From: Bacilli bacterium
Lineage (GTDB): Bacteria; Bacillota_I; Bacilli_A; ML615J-28; CAG-698
NCBI GenBank assembly: GCA_017617065.1
Contig: JAFZWP010000004.1
Location: 62,001 to 126,000 of the forward strand
Direction: 5' to 3'
DNA length: 64,000 nucleotides
This document shows positions 43,288-53,444 of the stretch, in pieces; position 1 is the stretch's first letter; the number at the start of each line of letters is the position of its first letter. The notes beneath the pieces are model-generated. The model saw only the letters and a list, made by a program, of their open reading frames with translations. It was not told the DNA's origin and did not search any database. A program made the translations under genes and the position numbers.

Positions 43288-45751
43288 GAATCCAGTTGAT
43301 TTAATTAATAAATTTGCTAATGAAAAGATTCTTGAAGAAAATATGGAAGATATATTTGGTGATCGCTTCGGCCGTTACTCTAAATATATTATTCAAGATA
43401 GAGCGCTTCCTGATGCAAGAGATGGCTTAAAACCAGTTCAAAGAAGAATTCTTTATGCAATGTACCGTCTTGGTATGTTTCCTAATAAGCCATATAAGAA
43501 ATCAGCCAGAATTGTTGGTGAAGTAATTGGTAAATATCATCCTCATGGTGATACATCTGTATATGATGCAATGGTAAGAATGAGTCAAGACTTCAAGATG
43601 TTATTACCATTAATCGATATGCATGGTAATAATGGTAGTATCGATGGCGATGGCGCCGCTGCCATGCGTTATACAGAAGCAAGACTATCTAAATACGCTG
43701 AATACTTATTAAAAGATTTAAATAAGAAAACTGTCGGATTTGTTCCTAACTTTGATGATGAAGAAATAGAACCTACAGTACTTCCTGCAAAGTTCCCTGC
43801 ATTACTTGCTAATGGTGCTACCGGAATTTCAGCTGGTTATGCCACAAACATTCCACCTCATAATATTGATGAATTAATTACAGCATCAATTCACAGAATT
43901 AATCATCCAGATTGTAGCCTAGAAGAAATTATGGAAATTATTCAAGGCCCAGATTTCCCTACAGGTGGTATTATTCAAGGCGTAGATGGAATAAAAGAAG
44001 CATATAAAACTGGGCTTGGCAAGATTGTTGTTAAAGCTAAGACCGAGATTTATACAGGTGAAGCTAAATACAATCAATTAATCATTACGGAAATTCCATA
44101 TGAAGTAAATAAAGCACAGTTAGTTAAGAAAATGAATGAAATGTACACATCTAAAAATGTAGATGGTATTATTGAAATTCGTGATGAAACTGACCGTGAA
44201 GGCTTAAGAATAGTAGTTGATATGAAGAAAGATGCGAACGCGGAATTCATTAGAGATTTCTTCTTTAAAACAACTGAACTTCAAATCAATTATTCATTCA
44301 ATATGGTTGCTATTTCTAATAAACGTCCTATGCAAATGGGATTATTAGATTTACTTGATTGCTATATTGCCCACCAAAAAGAAGTATTAACAAATAGAAG
44401 CAATTTTGAATTAAAAACTGCGAAAAAGAGACTTCATATTGTAGAAGGCTTAATAGCAATGGTTTCTATTTTAGATTCAGTAATTCATACAATTAGAAAT
44501 TCTGCTAACAAGAAAGATGCTAAAGAAAATCTTGTATCTTTGTATTCATTTACTGAAGAACAAGCTGAAGCTATTGTAATGTTACAACTTTATAAATTAA
44601 CTAATACTGATATTGTAGCTTTACAAAATGAACAAGCTAGTTTAGCTGAACAAATTAAAGAATTAGAAGAGATATTATCTAATGAAAAAGCATTATTAAA
44701 TCTAATTAAGAAAGAATTGCTTCAAACTTTAAATGAATTAACTACTCCAAGAAAGACAACTATTGAAAACGAAGTAGATGAATTGCAAGTAGAAGTTAAA
44801 AAACTTATTCCTAAGGAAGATGTAGTATTAGTAGTAACTAATGATGGATACATCAAGAGAATGACTCCTAAAAACTTTAACGCTGAAGAAGAAGAAAAAG
44901 TTAAAGATGAAGACGTTGTAACTGGTGTATATAATGCTACAACTCTAGATACATTACTACTATTCACTAATAAAGGTAATTATGTATATTTGCCTGTTCA
45001 AAACATTCCAGAAGTTAAACATAAAGATTTTGGAGAAAATGTATCTACACTAGCTTCAATTGAACATGATGAAAAAGTTATATTTGTAGTACCAATCAGT
45101 GATTTTGAGGCAGAAAAATATGTCTTATTTACTACAAAACTTGGCTTAACTAAACGTACTCATATTAAAGATTTCGTAGCTACACGTTATTCTAAAGCTT
45201 TAAAAGCTACTAAGATTAGAGATGATGATGAACTTGTAAGTGTTGATATTTGTTCAGGATCATCATCTGAAGTTGTAGTAGTCACAAAAGAAGGATTCTT
45301 TAATAGATATGATTCTAATGAAATTAGTGTTATGGCGCCACCATCATTTGGTGTTAAAGCTCTAGAACTTAAGGGTAGACCTAATGATGAAGTAGTTGGC
45401 GCACATTATGTTAATAGTAAAGATATTATCGTAATGTTAACTAATAAAGGATCTATTAAGAGAGTTAAACCTAGTGAAATCTACAAAGGTCATAAGAATA
45501 ATGTAGGTAAGCAATTGTTCCAGCCAACTGGATCTAAGACTTATATCATCAATTCTACAATCATTCATGGTAGCAAGAAGAATGAAGATTACATTCCTAA
45601 ATGTTATCTATTTGGTGATAAAGGATACGCAGAAATGGAATTTGAAATGTTACGTAGTGCTAGTGCAGCACAAGGTAAGAAAATTAATGCAAGCAATATT
45701 GGCCAACCTACGAAACTATTAATTACTCGTAACGATAACGATTTTAATTAA
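43274..45751 (+). CDS. parC: DNA topoisomerase IV subunit A
   Basis: An 825-residue DNA-cleaving subunit. The ATG at 43274 is nine bases after AGGAGG. Catalytic Tyr is in [12 protein letters not shown]; the quinolone-determining region reads [20 protein letters not shown], and [18 protein letters not shown] favours ParC over GyrA. A coiled-coil tower (about 360-480) and a C-terminal beta-pinwheel follow. The usual Ser position of the resistance region is Thr and the usual Glu is Asp; natural variants of this kind are known, so no resistance claim is made. Confidence 0.95.
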   Translation: MAKSKNPVDLINKFANEKILEENMEDIFGDRFGRYSKYIIQDRALPDARDGLKPVQRRILYAMYRLGMFPNKPYKKSARIVGEVIGKYHPHGDTSVYDAMVRMSQDFKMLLPLIDMHGNNGSIDGDGAAAMRYTEARLSKYAEYLLKDLNKKTVGFVPNFDDEEIEPTVLPAKFPALLANGATGISAGYATNIPPHNIDELITASIHRINHPDCSLEEIMEIIQGPDFPTGGIIQGVDGIKEAYKTGLGKIVVKAKTEIYTGEAKYNQLIITEIPYEVNKAQLVKKMNEMYTSKNVDGIIEIRDETDREGLRIVVDMKKDANAEFIRDFFFKTTELQINYSFNMVAISNKRPMQMGLLDLLDCYIAHQKEVLTNRSNFELKTAKKRLHIVEGLIAMVSILDSVIHTIRNSANKKDAKENLVSLYSFTEEQAEAIVMLQLYKLTNTDIVALQNEQASLAEQIKELEEILSNEKALLNLIKKELLQTLNELTTPRKTTIENEVDELQVEVKKLIPKEDVVLVVTNDGYIKRMTPKNFNAEEEEKVKDEDVVTGVYNATTLDTLLLFTNKGNYVYLPVQNIPEVKHKDFGENVSTLASIEHDEKVIFVVPISDFEAEKYVLFTTKLGLTKRTHIKDFVATRYSKALKATKIRDDDELVSVDICSGSSSEVVVVTKEGFFNRYDSNEISVMAPPSFGVKALELKGRPNDEVVGAHYVNSKDIIVMLTNKGSIKRVKPSEIYKGHKNNVGKQLFQPTGSKTYIINSTIIHGSKKNEDYIPKCYLFGDKGYAEMEFEMLRSASAAQGKKINASNIGQPTKLLITRNDNDFN

Positions 45752-45770
45752 AAAATAACAAATTTACTTA

Positions 45771-45846
45771 TAAACCCCCGTTTCTGGCGCGATTATTTTT
45801 CAAAACGTGGATAATTAACAATTTAGATTATTTAAAACGGGGTTTA
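45771..45846 (+). promoter_or_regulatory. long-range inverted repeat upstream of the Fic-like gene
   Basis: TAAACCCCCGTTT (45771-45783) and AAACGGGGTTTA (45835-45846) pair with one bulged C across about 51 bases. A second AAACG (45803-45807) can compete for the same left arm. It sits 24 bp before the next gene and lacks a T-run, so it is more likely regulatory than a terminator. Confidence 0.6.
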
Positions 45847-45869
45847 TACATAAAAGAAAGGAGAAGAAT

Positions 45870-46871
45870 ATGAGCTGTATTTCTAATATCGATCGTTTCT
45901 TGATATCTAATGAGATTATTAATAACTTAACAGTAATATATCGATATATTGGTAAGAATGATTCTTTTAGAAAAAGCGTTGATATTGATCAAGATCGTAT
46001 AATATCTCAGACTGTAGAAAGAGATTGTTATTTCCTAGCTAAAATATTAAAGCTTGATTTAACAGATAATAGAATGAGATTAATTATTACTAAAGATTCT
46101 AATCCTAGATCATTAGATGAAAAGACACTTTATAATCTAAAAGAAGTATTATCTTCATATCAAAAGTTTAGTGAAGAAACTACATTTGATAGCTCAAGCT
46201 TAATAAATACAATTAATTTCCTTTTTCCAACAAAAACAATTAAATATGATTATGAACGTCACGATAAATCATCATCTAGTGTTACAAGTAAAAGAATAGT
46301 AGTAGATGAAGAATATAGATTGTTAAATGATCATTTAATTAAGAATGATATAGAAAGAATATATTTATATTTACATTATTTTATCGATTTATGTAATATA
46401 GAGCCATTCACAGTTGATAATGAAGTAATAAACTATTTAAGTTTATTATTAATCTTAAGAAAGTGTGAAATAGATGCTTTTAAATATATTAGTTTATATG
46501 AAATCATTTATAACAATTTAAACGCTTATAAAGGCGTTTTAAATGATGCATCATTCAATTGGAAAGAAGGATATCCTAAGACATTGCCATTTATTAAATT
46601 CATGACTGATTTAGTAATAGATGCCTATAAGAAAGCCGAAAAGGTCATTAAAGAATATGTTACCGATAAATCGCTTCACAAAGGCGATAATATTGAAAAC
46701 ACAATATCTAACTTACCTAGAACGTTCACAAAAGAGGATATTAGAGCATATCATCCATATGTATCTGAATCAACAATTAACAGAGCTTTAGCTAAGTTAA
46801 AAGATGAAAATAATATAAAACCACTAAGCAAAGGTAGATCAGCTAAGTGGATTAAAACTGGTATGTTATAG
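45870..46871 (+). CDS. Fic-like protein with degenerate active site and C-terminal winged helix
   Basis: A 333-residue protein. The middle segment IEPFTVDNEV (177-186) followed by INYLSLLLILRK sits where Fic enzymes have HPFxxGNGRxxR plus a helix; the catalytic His is Glu and the GNGR signature is lost. The C-terminus (about 285-330, FTKEDIRAYHPYVSESTINR, GRSAKWIKTG) looks like a winged helix. I infer a catalytically dead Fic relative that may act as a regulator or scaffold. AAGGAG precedes the start, and a terminator follows. Not a recent insertion by base composition. Confidence 0.6.
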   Translation: MSCISNIDRFLISNEIINNLTVIYRYIGKNDSFRKSVDIDQDRIISQTVERDCYFLAKILKLDLTDNRMRLIITKDSNPRSLDEKTLYNLKEVLSSYQKFSEETTFDSSSLINTINFLFPTKTIKYDYERHDKSSSSVTSKRIVVDEEYRLLNDHLIKNDIERIYLYLHYFIDLCNIEPFTVDNEVINYLSLLLILRKCEIDAFKYISLYEIIYNNLNAYKGVLNDASFNWKEGYPKTLPFIKFMTDLVIDAYKKAEKVIKEYVTDKSLHKGDNIENTISNLPRTFTKEDIRAYHPYVSESTINRALAKLKDENNIKPLSKGRSAKWIKTGML

Positions 46872-46883
46872 AATAAGAAGAAT

Positions 46884-46925
46884 AAAGATGTAATTAGTCT
46901 TATTGACAATTACATCTTTTCTTTA
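46884..46925 (+). terminator. intrinsic terminator of the Fic-like gene
   Basis: AAAGATGTAATT (46884-46895) and AATTACATCTTT (46908-46919) pair, followed by TCTTTATT. Confidence 0.85.
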
Positions 46926-48148
46926 TTAAAATATAACTGATTTTACTTCCTATAATATATATTATGTTAAATAAAAATAGTTAAATTAAAGCCTTACTTT
47001 TTTAAATCGTGTGTAAATGTTTAATAAATTGTTAATAACTAATAATGTAAATAAAGCTCTTTCAGCATACAGTATTGATATTTATTCATCTATATTTATT
47101 TAATCTACTTATATGAGCACAATATTATGATTTGCTATTTAAATCATCTTACATCATCTATGTTCATAATTATCCATCTTTATATATTTAATCTTCTCAC
47201 AAAGTCCCTCTCTAAATAGCTTATTTGTTATTAATAAGGTATTTATACATTTAGTGCTCTATAATGGCTTTGTAGAGATCTTATAAATAAATATATGTAT
47301 ATTCATATTTATCTTTCTTATATATAACCTCTTAAAAAACGTTTGTTATAGATTCTGATTATTAATTATATTATTTGCTTTAAATAAATGTTTTATATAG
47401 GCTATATTTGAATTAACAATACTTATAGCAACCCAAATCAGGCTAAATTTTGAGCTTATAATTAGAAATTTTAAACTGTTAAAACAAGAATCAGCCTAAA
47501 ATTTGCGTTATAATCGCTTGAATAGTTTTGTTATTAATTACCGAAATTATTGCATTAAAACGATTATAAAGGCGATTTTAAAGGTTGTTTTTAGAAAATT
47601 GGCGTTTTGAAGAACGTGAACCGCAGATATTAAAATTCTTCTATTTGGATAAAAAAAAGGCATTTTAATACTCTTTGAATGTGAATATTGGTGATATATA
47701 GTTCGCAATCATTAAATTTGAACTCCAATATGGGCCGATGTATTAGAACACAATCTGCAAAATCTTGCCTAAGATCATGAAAAATATCCCATTTTGAGGC
47801 GATTATTTATAATTTTGCGGTGTATTAATTATTGTAACACTTGAAGAAACATTTAAATAAATATATTCGTATTTTAAATATGAATATATTTAAAATAAGA
47901 TAGAAAAGATATTATTTTAAAATTTTTAAAATAATAACACATTTTGCAAATATTCTTCCAACTGATAGCTATTACTTGCTAAATTGGTTTATATGTTGAA
48001 GTCTAGTGCTTTTTTCTTTGTCTATAACTAATTAAATATAAGGCTAAAAACAAGCCTTTAAAAACGATTATTTTTTAAATTATGGATAAATATTAATTTG
48101 TCTTTTTTAAAATATGGTTTTTAGGGGTGTTTTATATATAAAAATAAA
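46926..48148. other. 1.2-kb AT-rich intergenic region with repeats and no gene
   Basis: No frame of credible length and codon pattern was found on either strand. The stretch is very AT-rich with islands containing GGC or GCG. It holds a direct repeat (47436-47514), a 9-bp inverted repeat TTATAATCG/CGATTATAA (47508-47516 and 47561-47569), and a nested stem (ATATTGG 47685-47691 with CCAATAT 47725-47731; AGTTC 47700-47704 with GAACT 47720-47724). It may hold an untranslated RNA, a protein-binding region or decayed sequence. Confidence 0.5.
47436..47514. repeat. imperfect direct repeat pair
   Basis: Copies at 47436-47462 and 47489-47514 share AATCAG, CTAAA, a T-run, and TTATAAT, differing at about four positions, and are 53 bp apart. 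A related copy is seen at 57366-57394. Confidence 0.6.
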
Positions 48149-48178
48149 AAAGTATGACATATCAATATGTCATACTTT
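48149..48178 (-). terminator. intrinsic terminator of the hyp operon
   Basis: AAAGTATGACATA (48149-48161) and TATGTCATACTTT (48166-48178) pair. The TGA stop of hypA is in the loop and Ts follow on the minus strand. Confidence 0.87.
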
Positions 48179-48560
48179 TAATATTTGATGCTTGATTATT
48201 GTTCAATTCTTCTCTTGTGATAGCTTCGATTTCTTTGATTATGCATTCATTTCCTTTGATCAGCCATGTTTCGTATGATCCACAATATGGGCACTGTCTA
48301 CCATATTTGATGGTTTCATAATCTTTAGAGCAGCTATTACAGTGGGTGATTGCTGGAATGGATTCAATTATTAAATTAGAATCGCATAAAATGGGGTGTT
48401 TTACTTTGAAATAGTCCCAACAATCGCTAAATAGATCAGTCATGATTCCTGATACTTCACCGACTTGTAAAACTACTTTTTTAATCTTAACAATATCTTT
48501 CTCATTAGCTTCCTTTTCTAAGGTTTTTGCTAAATGAAGGACTATTCCCATTTCATGCAT
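48162..48560 (-). CDS. hypA: nickel metallochaperone HypA
   Basis: A 132-residue protein that delivers nickel to NiFe-hydrogenase (and in some bacteria urease). The N-terminal MHEMG supplies the Ni-binding His2, and zinc-binding CNSC and CPYC pairs lie at about residues 73 and 91. The C-terminus has EIEAI. It is the last gene of the hypB-oxidoreductase-hypA operon, 16 bp after the oxidoreductase. The stop is TGA. No hydrogenase subunit is in the window. Confidence 0.93.
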   Translation of the reverse strand: MHEMGIVLHLAKTLEKEANEKDIVKIKKVVLQVGEVSGIMTDLFSDCWDYFKVKHPILCDSNLIIESIPAITHCNSCSKDYETIKYGRQCPYCGSYETWLIKGNECIIKEIEAITREELNNNQASNIKSMTY

Positions 48561-48576
48561 AATTAAATCCTCTTAA

Positions 48577-51408
48577 TTATTTCTTTAAAGCTTCACCGTT
48601 TTGAGAAGGTGTTTGTGATTGAGTGCGTTTATTGAATGGATTCATAACTTTAAACATACGTTTTAAAGCATATTTTCCAACTGGTGCTAGCTTCTTCTCA
48701 CACATATACATATCTGATGCATGAGGTAAATCTCTAGTTAGATGAATTGCATCAAATTGACATTTAGTTGTACATAATCCACAACCAATACATCTATTTA
48801 GATCAACGATACTAGCTCCACAACCTAAGCATCTCTTAGCTTCAATCTTAATTTGTTCTTCAGTTAATGGAAGTCTTAAATCAGAGAATGAATCACGAGC
48901 TCTGCCAGGTTTTGTTCCTGGAATTTGACGTTTAGCATTATCAAATGATTCTACTAAGATATCATCTTTATCTAACATCTTGAATTCATGTAAATCACGG
49001 GCAACTCTTTGACTTTGTCCAGCATGTACTGCTCTATGCATTGATTCTGCGCCTTTTTTACCATCAGCGATGGCATCAATAGCAAATAATGCACCGTGAG
49101 CGATATCTCCACCGACGAATATATCTCTTTCACCGGTTTCGAATGTGGCAGGATCTGCTACAACTGTACCATTTCTCTTAATTTCTACATTTAATCCTTC
49201 TAATAATTTGCCCCACTCAGCTGATTGTCCAATTGCTAATAATACGTTAGCGCATTTAATAGTAATTGTCTTTTCTTCATCATATACTGGAGCAAATTTA
49301 TGATCTTTATCATAAACTGATACACATTTCTTAAATGTAATACCAACTACTTTTCCATTTTCTGCTAAGATTTCTTTTGGACCCCAGCCATTATTAACTA
49401 ATACGCCTTCATCTTTAGCTTCATTTACTTCATCTTTTGCAGCAGGCATTTCAGCCTCAGATTCTAAGCAAAGCATTGTAACATTACCACTAGTACAACG
49501 AAGAGCAGTTCTAGCAACGTCAACTGCTACATTTCCACCACCGACTACTACTACATCGCCATCAAGTTTTACATTATTATTTAGAGATACTCTCTTTAAG
49601 AAGCCAACTCCTGATTGTACACCTTCACTATCTTCACCAGGAACACCAACTTTTCTGCCTCCTTGAAGACCAATTGCTAAATAGAATGCTTTATATCCTT
49701 GATCACGCAACTCTTGAATTGTTACATCTTTTCCAACTTCTACACCGCATTTAAATTCAACGCCCATTTTATCTAGAACTTCAATTTCAGCTTCTAAAAC
49801 AGACTTTTCTAATCTAAAGTTAGGAATACCATTTACTAGCATACCACCACGTTTAGATTCTTTTTCAAATACAGTTACATCATATCCACGTTTTCTTAAA
49901 TAATATGCACAAGATAAACCTGCTGGGCCTGATCCAATGACAGCCATTTTATAATCTGGCCCCCACATTTTACCTTCATCATTCTCGCAAACAGGGATAA
50001 ATCTATTTTCATCTTCTAATTCTTTACTTGCTAAGAATTTCTTGATTTCATCAATCGCTAAAGGAGCATCAATTGTACCTCTAGTACAAGCTTCTTCACA
50101 TCTTCTATTACATACAGCACCACATACAGCTGGTAGTGGATTATCTTGCTTAATTAATTCTAAAGCTTCTCTATATCTTCCTTCAAGTGCCATCTTAATA
50201 TAGCCTTGAATTGCAATGTGAGCTGGACATGCTGTTTTACATGGAGCAGTTCCTGTTTCATAAACATGAAGTTTAGCATCTTCTCTGTAATGAGGATTCC
50301 ATTTTTTAGGGCTCCATTTATGATTATCAGGTAGCATACTCATTGGATATGCAACTTCTTTACCATCTTTCTTGCATAACTTTTGACCAAGTTTGGCTGC
50401 TCCTACTGGGCATATCTCAACACATTTTCCACAAGCTACGCATTTATCTTTATCTACATGCGCTCTATATGCCGATCTAGACATATTAGGCGTATTATAA
50501 AGTTGGCTAGTTCTAATAGCATTACATACACCAGGAGCACAGTTACAAATAGCAACGATTTTATCTTCACCATCAATATTAGTGATTTGGTGAACAAATC
50601 CATGATCCTCTGCTCGTTTTAGTATTTCCATTACTTCATCATATGTAATGTAACGGCCCATATTACGATCTACACAATATTCAGCCATATCACCAACACC
50701 AATACAGAATTCACCGTTTATTTCACCGCTTCCTTCTCCACGCATTGTTTGTTGCTTTCTACAAGTACATTGACCTACTGAATATTTATCATATTTATTT
50801 AACCAATGGCTAATATGTTCAATTGCTACACTTCTACTTTCATTCGCAATAGCTTTTTCTACTGGAATTACATGCATTCCAACCCCAGCTCCACCTAGTG
50901 GGACCATATTTGTAACTCCTTCAAGTGGCATTTGCGTCATCAAATTAAAGAATGTTGCCATTTCTGGATGTTCTTCAGTTAATTTATCATTCATCATCAT
51001 AAATTCAGCTGATCCAGGAACAAAAATAGGAACATTATATTGTTTCTTGTGCTCTTCGTTTTCACGATTCATCTCAACCATTCCAACCCAGCACAAATGA
51101 TCAATCATCTTTTGTGTATCATCTAATGACATATTGTTCATTTCGGCTAATTGCTCAGGAAAATATGGCACTCTAGTCTTCTTAAAACTTAGTAAGAATT
51201 TTACTTCGTCTTTTGTTAAGATATGATCTAATGCCCAATATTCAGGATCATCATATTTCATAGTTTTAGTATATTTAACTAGATATCTATCGGTAATCAT
51301 TGTACCTAGTTTTAATACTAATTTGGCTTTTTCAGGATCTTCTGGTTTATAGTTTTCTACTTGCTTATAATCCCTTTCGTTGACCATGCGGTTAAGTTTA
51401 TCTTTCAT
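48577..51408 (-). CDS. multidomain Fe-S/FAD oxidoreductase (GltD-like core)
   Basis: A 943-residue cytoplasmic protein. Residues 1-110 look like a winged-helix-like region; about 215-300 has a Cys-rich cluster domain ([20 protein letters not shown]); about 323-337 is a ferredoxin motif [12 protein letters not shown]. Next is a GltD/NfnB-type core with [25 protein letters not shown] site [15 protein letters not shown] and NAD(P) site [16 protein letters not shown]. The end has CLGCG and [15 protein letters not shown]. It likely moves electrons between NAD(P)H and ferredoxin or another partner. It sits between hypB and hypA, which suggests a link to hydrogen metabolism; unproved. Confidence 0.85.
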   Translation of the reverse strand: MKDKLNRMVNERDYKQVENYKPEDPEKAKLVLKLGTMITDRYLVKYTKTMKYDDPEYWALDHILTKDEVKFLLSFKKTRVPYFPEQLAEMNNMSLDDTQKMIDHLCWVGMVEMNRENEEHKKQYNVPIFVPGSAEFMMMNDKLTEEHPEMATFFNLMTQMPLEGVTNMVPLGGAGVGMHVIPVEKAIANESRSVAIEHISHWLNKYDKYSVGQCTCRKQQTMRGEGSGEINGEFCIGVGDMAEYCVDRNMGRYITYDEVMEILKRAEDHGFVHQITNIDGEDKIVAICNCAPGVCNAIRTSQLYNTPNMSRSAYRAHVDKDKCVACGKCVEICPVGAAKLGQKLCKKDGKEVAYPMSMLPDNHKWSPKKWNPHYREDAKLHVYETGTAPCKTACPAHIAIQGYIKMALEGRYREALELIKQDNPLPAVCGAVCNRRCEEACTRGTIDAPLAIDEIKKFLASKELEDENRFIPVCENDEGKMWGPDYKMAVIGSGPAGLSCAYYLRKRGYDVTVFEKESKRGGMLVNGIPNFRLEKSVLEAEIEVLDKMGVEFKCGVEVGKDVTIQELRDQGYKAFYLAIGLQGGRKVGVPGEDSEGVQSGVGFLKRVSLNNNVKLDGDVVVVGGGNVAVDVARTALRCTSGNVTMLCLESEAEMPAAKDEVNEAKDEGVLVNNGWGPKEILAENGKVVGITFKKCVSVYDKDHKFAPVYDEEKTITIKCANVLLAIGQSAEWGKLLEGLNVEIKRNGTVVADPATFETGERDIFVGGDIAHGALFAIDAIADGKKGAESMHRAVHAGQSQRVARDLHEFKMLDKDDILVESFDNAKRQIPGTKPGRARDSFSDLRLPLTEEQIKIEAKRCLGCGASIVDLNRCIGCGLCTTKCQFDAIHLTRDLPHASDMYMCEKKLAPVGKYALKRMFKVMNPFNKRTQSQTPSQNGEALKK

Positions 51409-51417
51409 ATTTTTCTC

Positions 51418-52077
51418 CTATCTAATCCACTCTTCTATTTGTTCAGTTAACCATTTTATAAATTCACTAAATCCATCACCCGTCTTAGCAGAAAGTGGGA
51501 ATATTACAATATTAGGATTTAATGCTTTAGCGCGATTAATACATTTATCTAAATCAAAATCAAAATAATCCTTAACATCCATTTTAGATATTACTAAGCA
51601 ATCACTTTCTCTAAACATCAATGGATATTTAAGCGGTTTATCATCACCTTCAGGAGTTGACAAAATCATAATCTTTTTACCAGCGCCAGTATCAAATTCT
51701 GCTGGGCATATTAAATTGCCGACATTTTCTAAAAACACTAAGTCTAATTCATCATATTCAAGTGCTTCGAGGCCACATCTAGTCATGCCTGCATCCATGT
51801 GACACATGCCACCAGTATGAACTTGTATTGCTTTAGCGCCTGCCATACTAACTCTAATAGCATCTACATCACTATCTACATCGGCTTCTAAAACGCCTAT
51901 CTTATATTTAGGTGATAAATTAGAAATAATCTTTTCTAGCAGGGTGGTTTTACCTGCCCCAGGGGATGCCATCAGATTTATTAGCAAAGTTTTCTTCGCT
52001 TTCATTTCGCCTCTTAAAACTTCTGCGTCTAAATCGTTTGAAGCGGTTATTGTTTCTTTTAATTCAATAATCTTCAT
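51418..52077 (-). CDS. hypB: GTPase HypB (nickel insertion)
   Basis: A 219-residue GTPase driving nickel delivery with HypA. P-loop ASPGAGKTTLL, the metal-site motif CHMDAGM (usually CHLDAxM), FLENVGNLICPAEFDTG and ISKMDVKD are conserved. The N-terminal metal-binding Cys/His stretch of some HypB proteins is absent. GGGAGG precedes the ATG. First gene of the hypB-oxidoreductase-hypA operon. Confidence 0.95.
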   Translation of the reverse strand: MKIIELKETITASNDLDAEVLRGEMKAKKTLLINLMASPGAGKTTLLEKIISNLSPKYKIGVLEADVDSDVDAIRVSMAGAKAIQVHTGGMCHMDAGMTRCGLEALEYDELDLVFLENVGNLICPAEFDTGAGKKIMILSTPEGDDKPLKYPLMFRESDCLVISKMDVKDYFDFDLDKCINRAKALNPNIVIFPLSAKTGDGFSEFIKWLTEQIEEWIR

Positions 52078-52097
52078 ATATACCTCCCACTAAATCC

Positions 52098-52126
52098 ATT
52101 TTAACATTATTATGCAAATTAAACAA
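52098..52126 (-). promoter_or_regulatory. promoter of the hypB operon
   Basis: On the minus strand: -35 TTGTTT (52121-52126), 17-bp spacer, -10 TAAAAT (52098-52103). It lies right after the potD terminator, so the hyp operon is separate from the pot operon. Confidence 0.8.
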
Positions 52127-52131
52127 TAAAT

Positions 52132-52160
52132 AAAAAAAGAATCTAGAAAATCTAGATTCT
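52132..52160 (-). terminator. intrinsic terminator of the pot operon
   Basis: AGAATCTAGA (52138-52147) and TCTAGATTCT (52151-52160) pair around AAA; the potD stop lies in the stem and an A-run on the plus strand gives the minus-strand U-tract. Confidence 0.88.
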
Positions 52161-53444
52161 ATCTTTATTTTTCTTATCTTTCTTATTTAGATATATTATA
52201 TATCCACCAACACCAATTACGAGTAAGCCCATAATACCAATTAAGATATAGCCAGATACATTAGGTTCTTCTTCATCAGTTCCTGATTTAATACGTTTAT
52301 AAGCTTCTTCGTAAGCTGAATATGTATCTTTTCCTAAATATTTATATACTTCGCCACCTTCGATATCACCAGGATAATATGCATCTTGATCGGCAATACC
52401 CGTATATCCACCTTCAGGGTCTTCTAAATATTCTAATACTTCTTCATAAACAGATTTTAATGTAGGACAGTATCCAACTGCATCCGCATTAGAAAAAGCA
52501 TTTGACATAGCTTCATCGCCTAATTTTTCTTCATCTTCTTCACTAATTTCAGTATCAATCATGAAGTTAATGAATTCATAAGCAAGTTCTTTATTTTGCG
52601 TAGTTGATGGAATTACCATTGCATCAAAGAATACATTGTTAATATCATGAGGAGTATACATCCTAAAGTTAGCTTCGAGTGGGTCATCAATTGAATATAA
52701 AGCATCAATATAGTCACCTGAATATACTAATGCCATTTGATATTTACCACCAGCAACTCCAGTTTTTAGGTCATCAGTTGCCCAACCTTTATAATTCATA
52801 CCTTTTAATAATTCTTCAGCTTGAGTTAAGTCGGCCAAATCAGATGTATTAACACTTTTACCTAAAGCCATTAAAGCACAAGCAATAGCATCACGGCTTG
52901 AAGCATACATGCCAATGTTAGCTTCATTTTCTTTATCAAATAAGATATTCCAAGCATTTTTACCTTCGCTTGCTAATTGTGTGATTTTCGCATCAAACTC
53001 TTCTTCACTTATTTGATCAGTGTTATACATAATTCCTAAACTTCCCCAAAAATAAGGAACGAAATATTCTTTAATACTGCTGCAATCTCTATTAATTATA
53101 GCCATTAAAGCCTCGTTAAAAGCGTCGATGCTATAATTATCAAGGTTTTCAAAATTAATCTTCTCTAGCATGCCTTCTTCAGCCATTTGACTAATCATAT
53201 AATCAGAAGGAATAGCAATATCATAATCAGCTGCATTTGAGGAAATTCTTGAATACATTATTTCATTAGATTCGGCTATTTCCATAATAACTTTGCAATC
53301 AAATTGTTCTTCAAATTTATCAAGTAATCCTTCATCAATATATTCATCCCAATTTAGAATATATAACTTATTTTGATTTCTTCCGCAGCCTACTAAACTA
53401 AATACTAACAAAGCTGATAAAATAAATAAAAATAATTTCTTCAT
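52152..53444 (-). CDS. potD: spermidine/putrescine-binding lipoprotein with C-terminal helix
   Basis: A 430-residue polyamine-binding protein of the ABC importer. The lipobox is LVGC at residues 17-20. The fold begins KLYILNWDEYIDEGLLDKFEE, as in PotD/PotF, with DYDIAIPSDYMISQM. Odd: the C-terminus (about 395-430) carries a hydrophobic segment (GYILIGIMGLLVIGVGGYII) and a lysine-rich tail, so the protein should be anchored at both ends. Last gene of the operon, directly after potC. Confidence 0.93.
   Translation of the reverse strand: MKKLFLFILSALLVFSLVGCGRNQNKLYILNWDEYIDEGLLDKFEEQFDCKVIMEIAESNEIMYSRISSNAADYDIAIPSDYMISQMAEEGMLEKINFENLDNYSIDAFNEALMAIINRDCSSIKEYFVPYFWGSLGIMYNTDQISEEEFDAKITQLASEGKNAWNILFDKENEANIGMYASSRDAIACALMALGKSVNTSDLADLTQAEELLKGMNYKGWATDDLKTGVAGGKYQMALVYSGDYIDALYSIDDPLEANFRMYTPHDINNVFFDAMVIPSTTQNKELAYEFINFMIDTEISEEDEEKLGDEAMSNAFSNADAVGYCPTLKSVYEEVLEYLEDPEGGYTGIADQDAYYPGDIEGGEVYKYLGKDTYSAYEEAYKRIKSGTDEEEPNVSGYILIGIMGLLVIGVGGYIIYLNKKDKKNKDRI

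Noticed and set aside
43265..43560. Quinolone resistance substitutions in ParC
   Set aside because: The Thr and Asp at the usual Ser and Glu sites are conservative and occur naturally; no resistance can be claimed from the sequence.
45752..48148. Replication origin with DnaA boxes
   Set aside because: Only single near matches to TTATCCACA (for example TTATCCACG on the minus strand at about 45806-45814) are seen, no cluster, and no dnaA or dnaN nearby.
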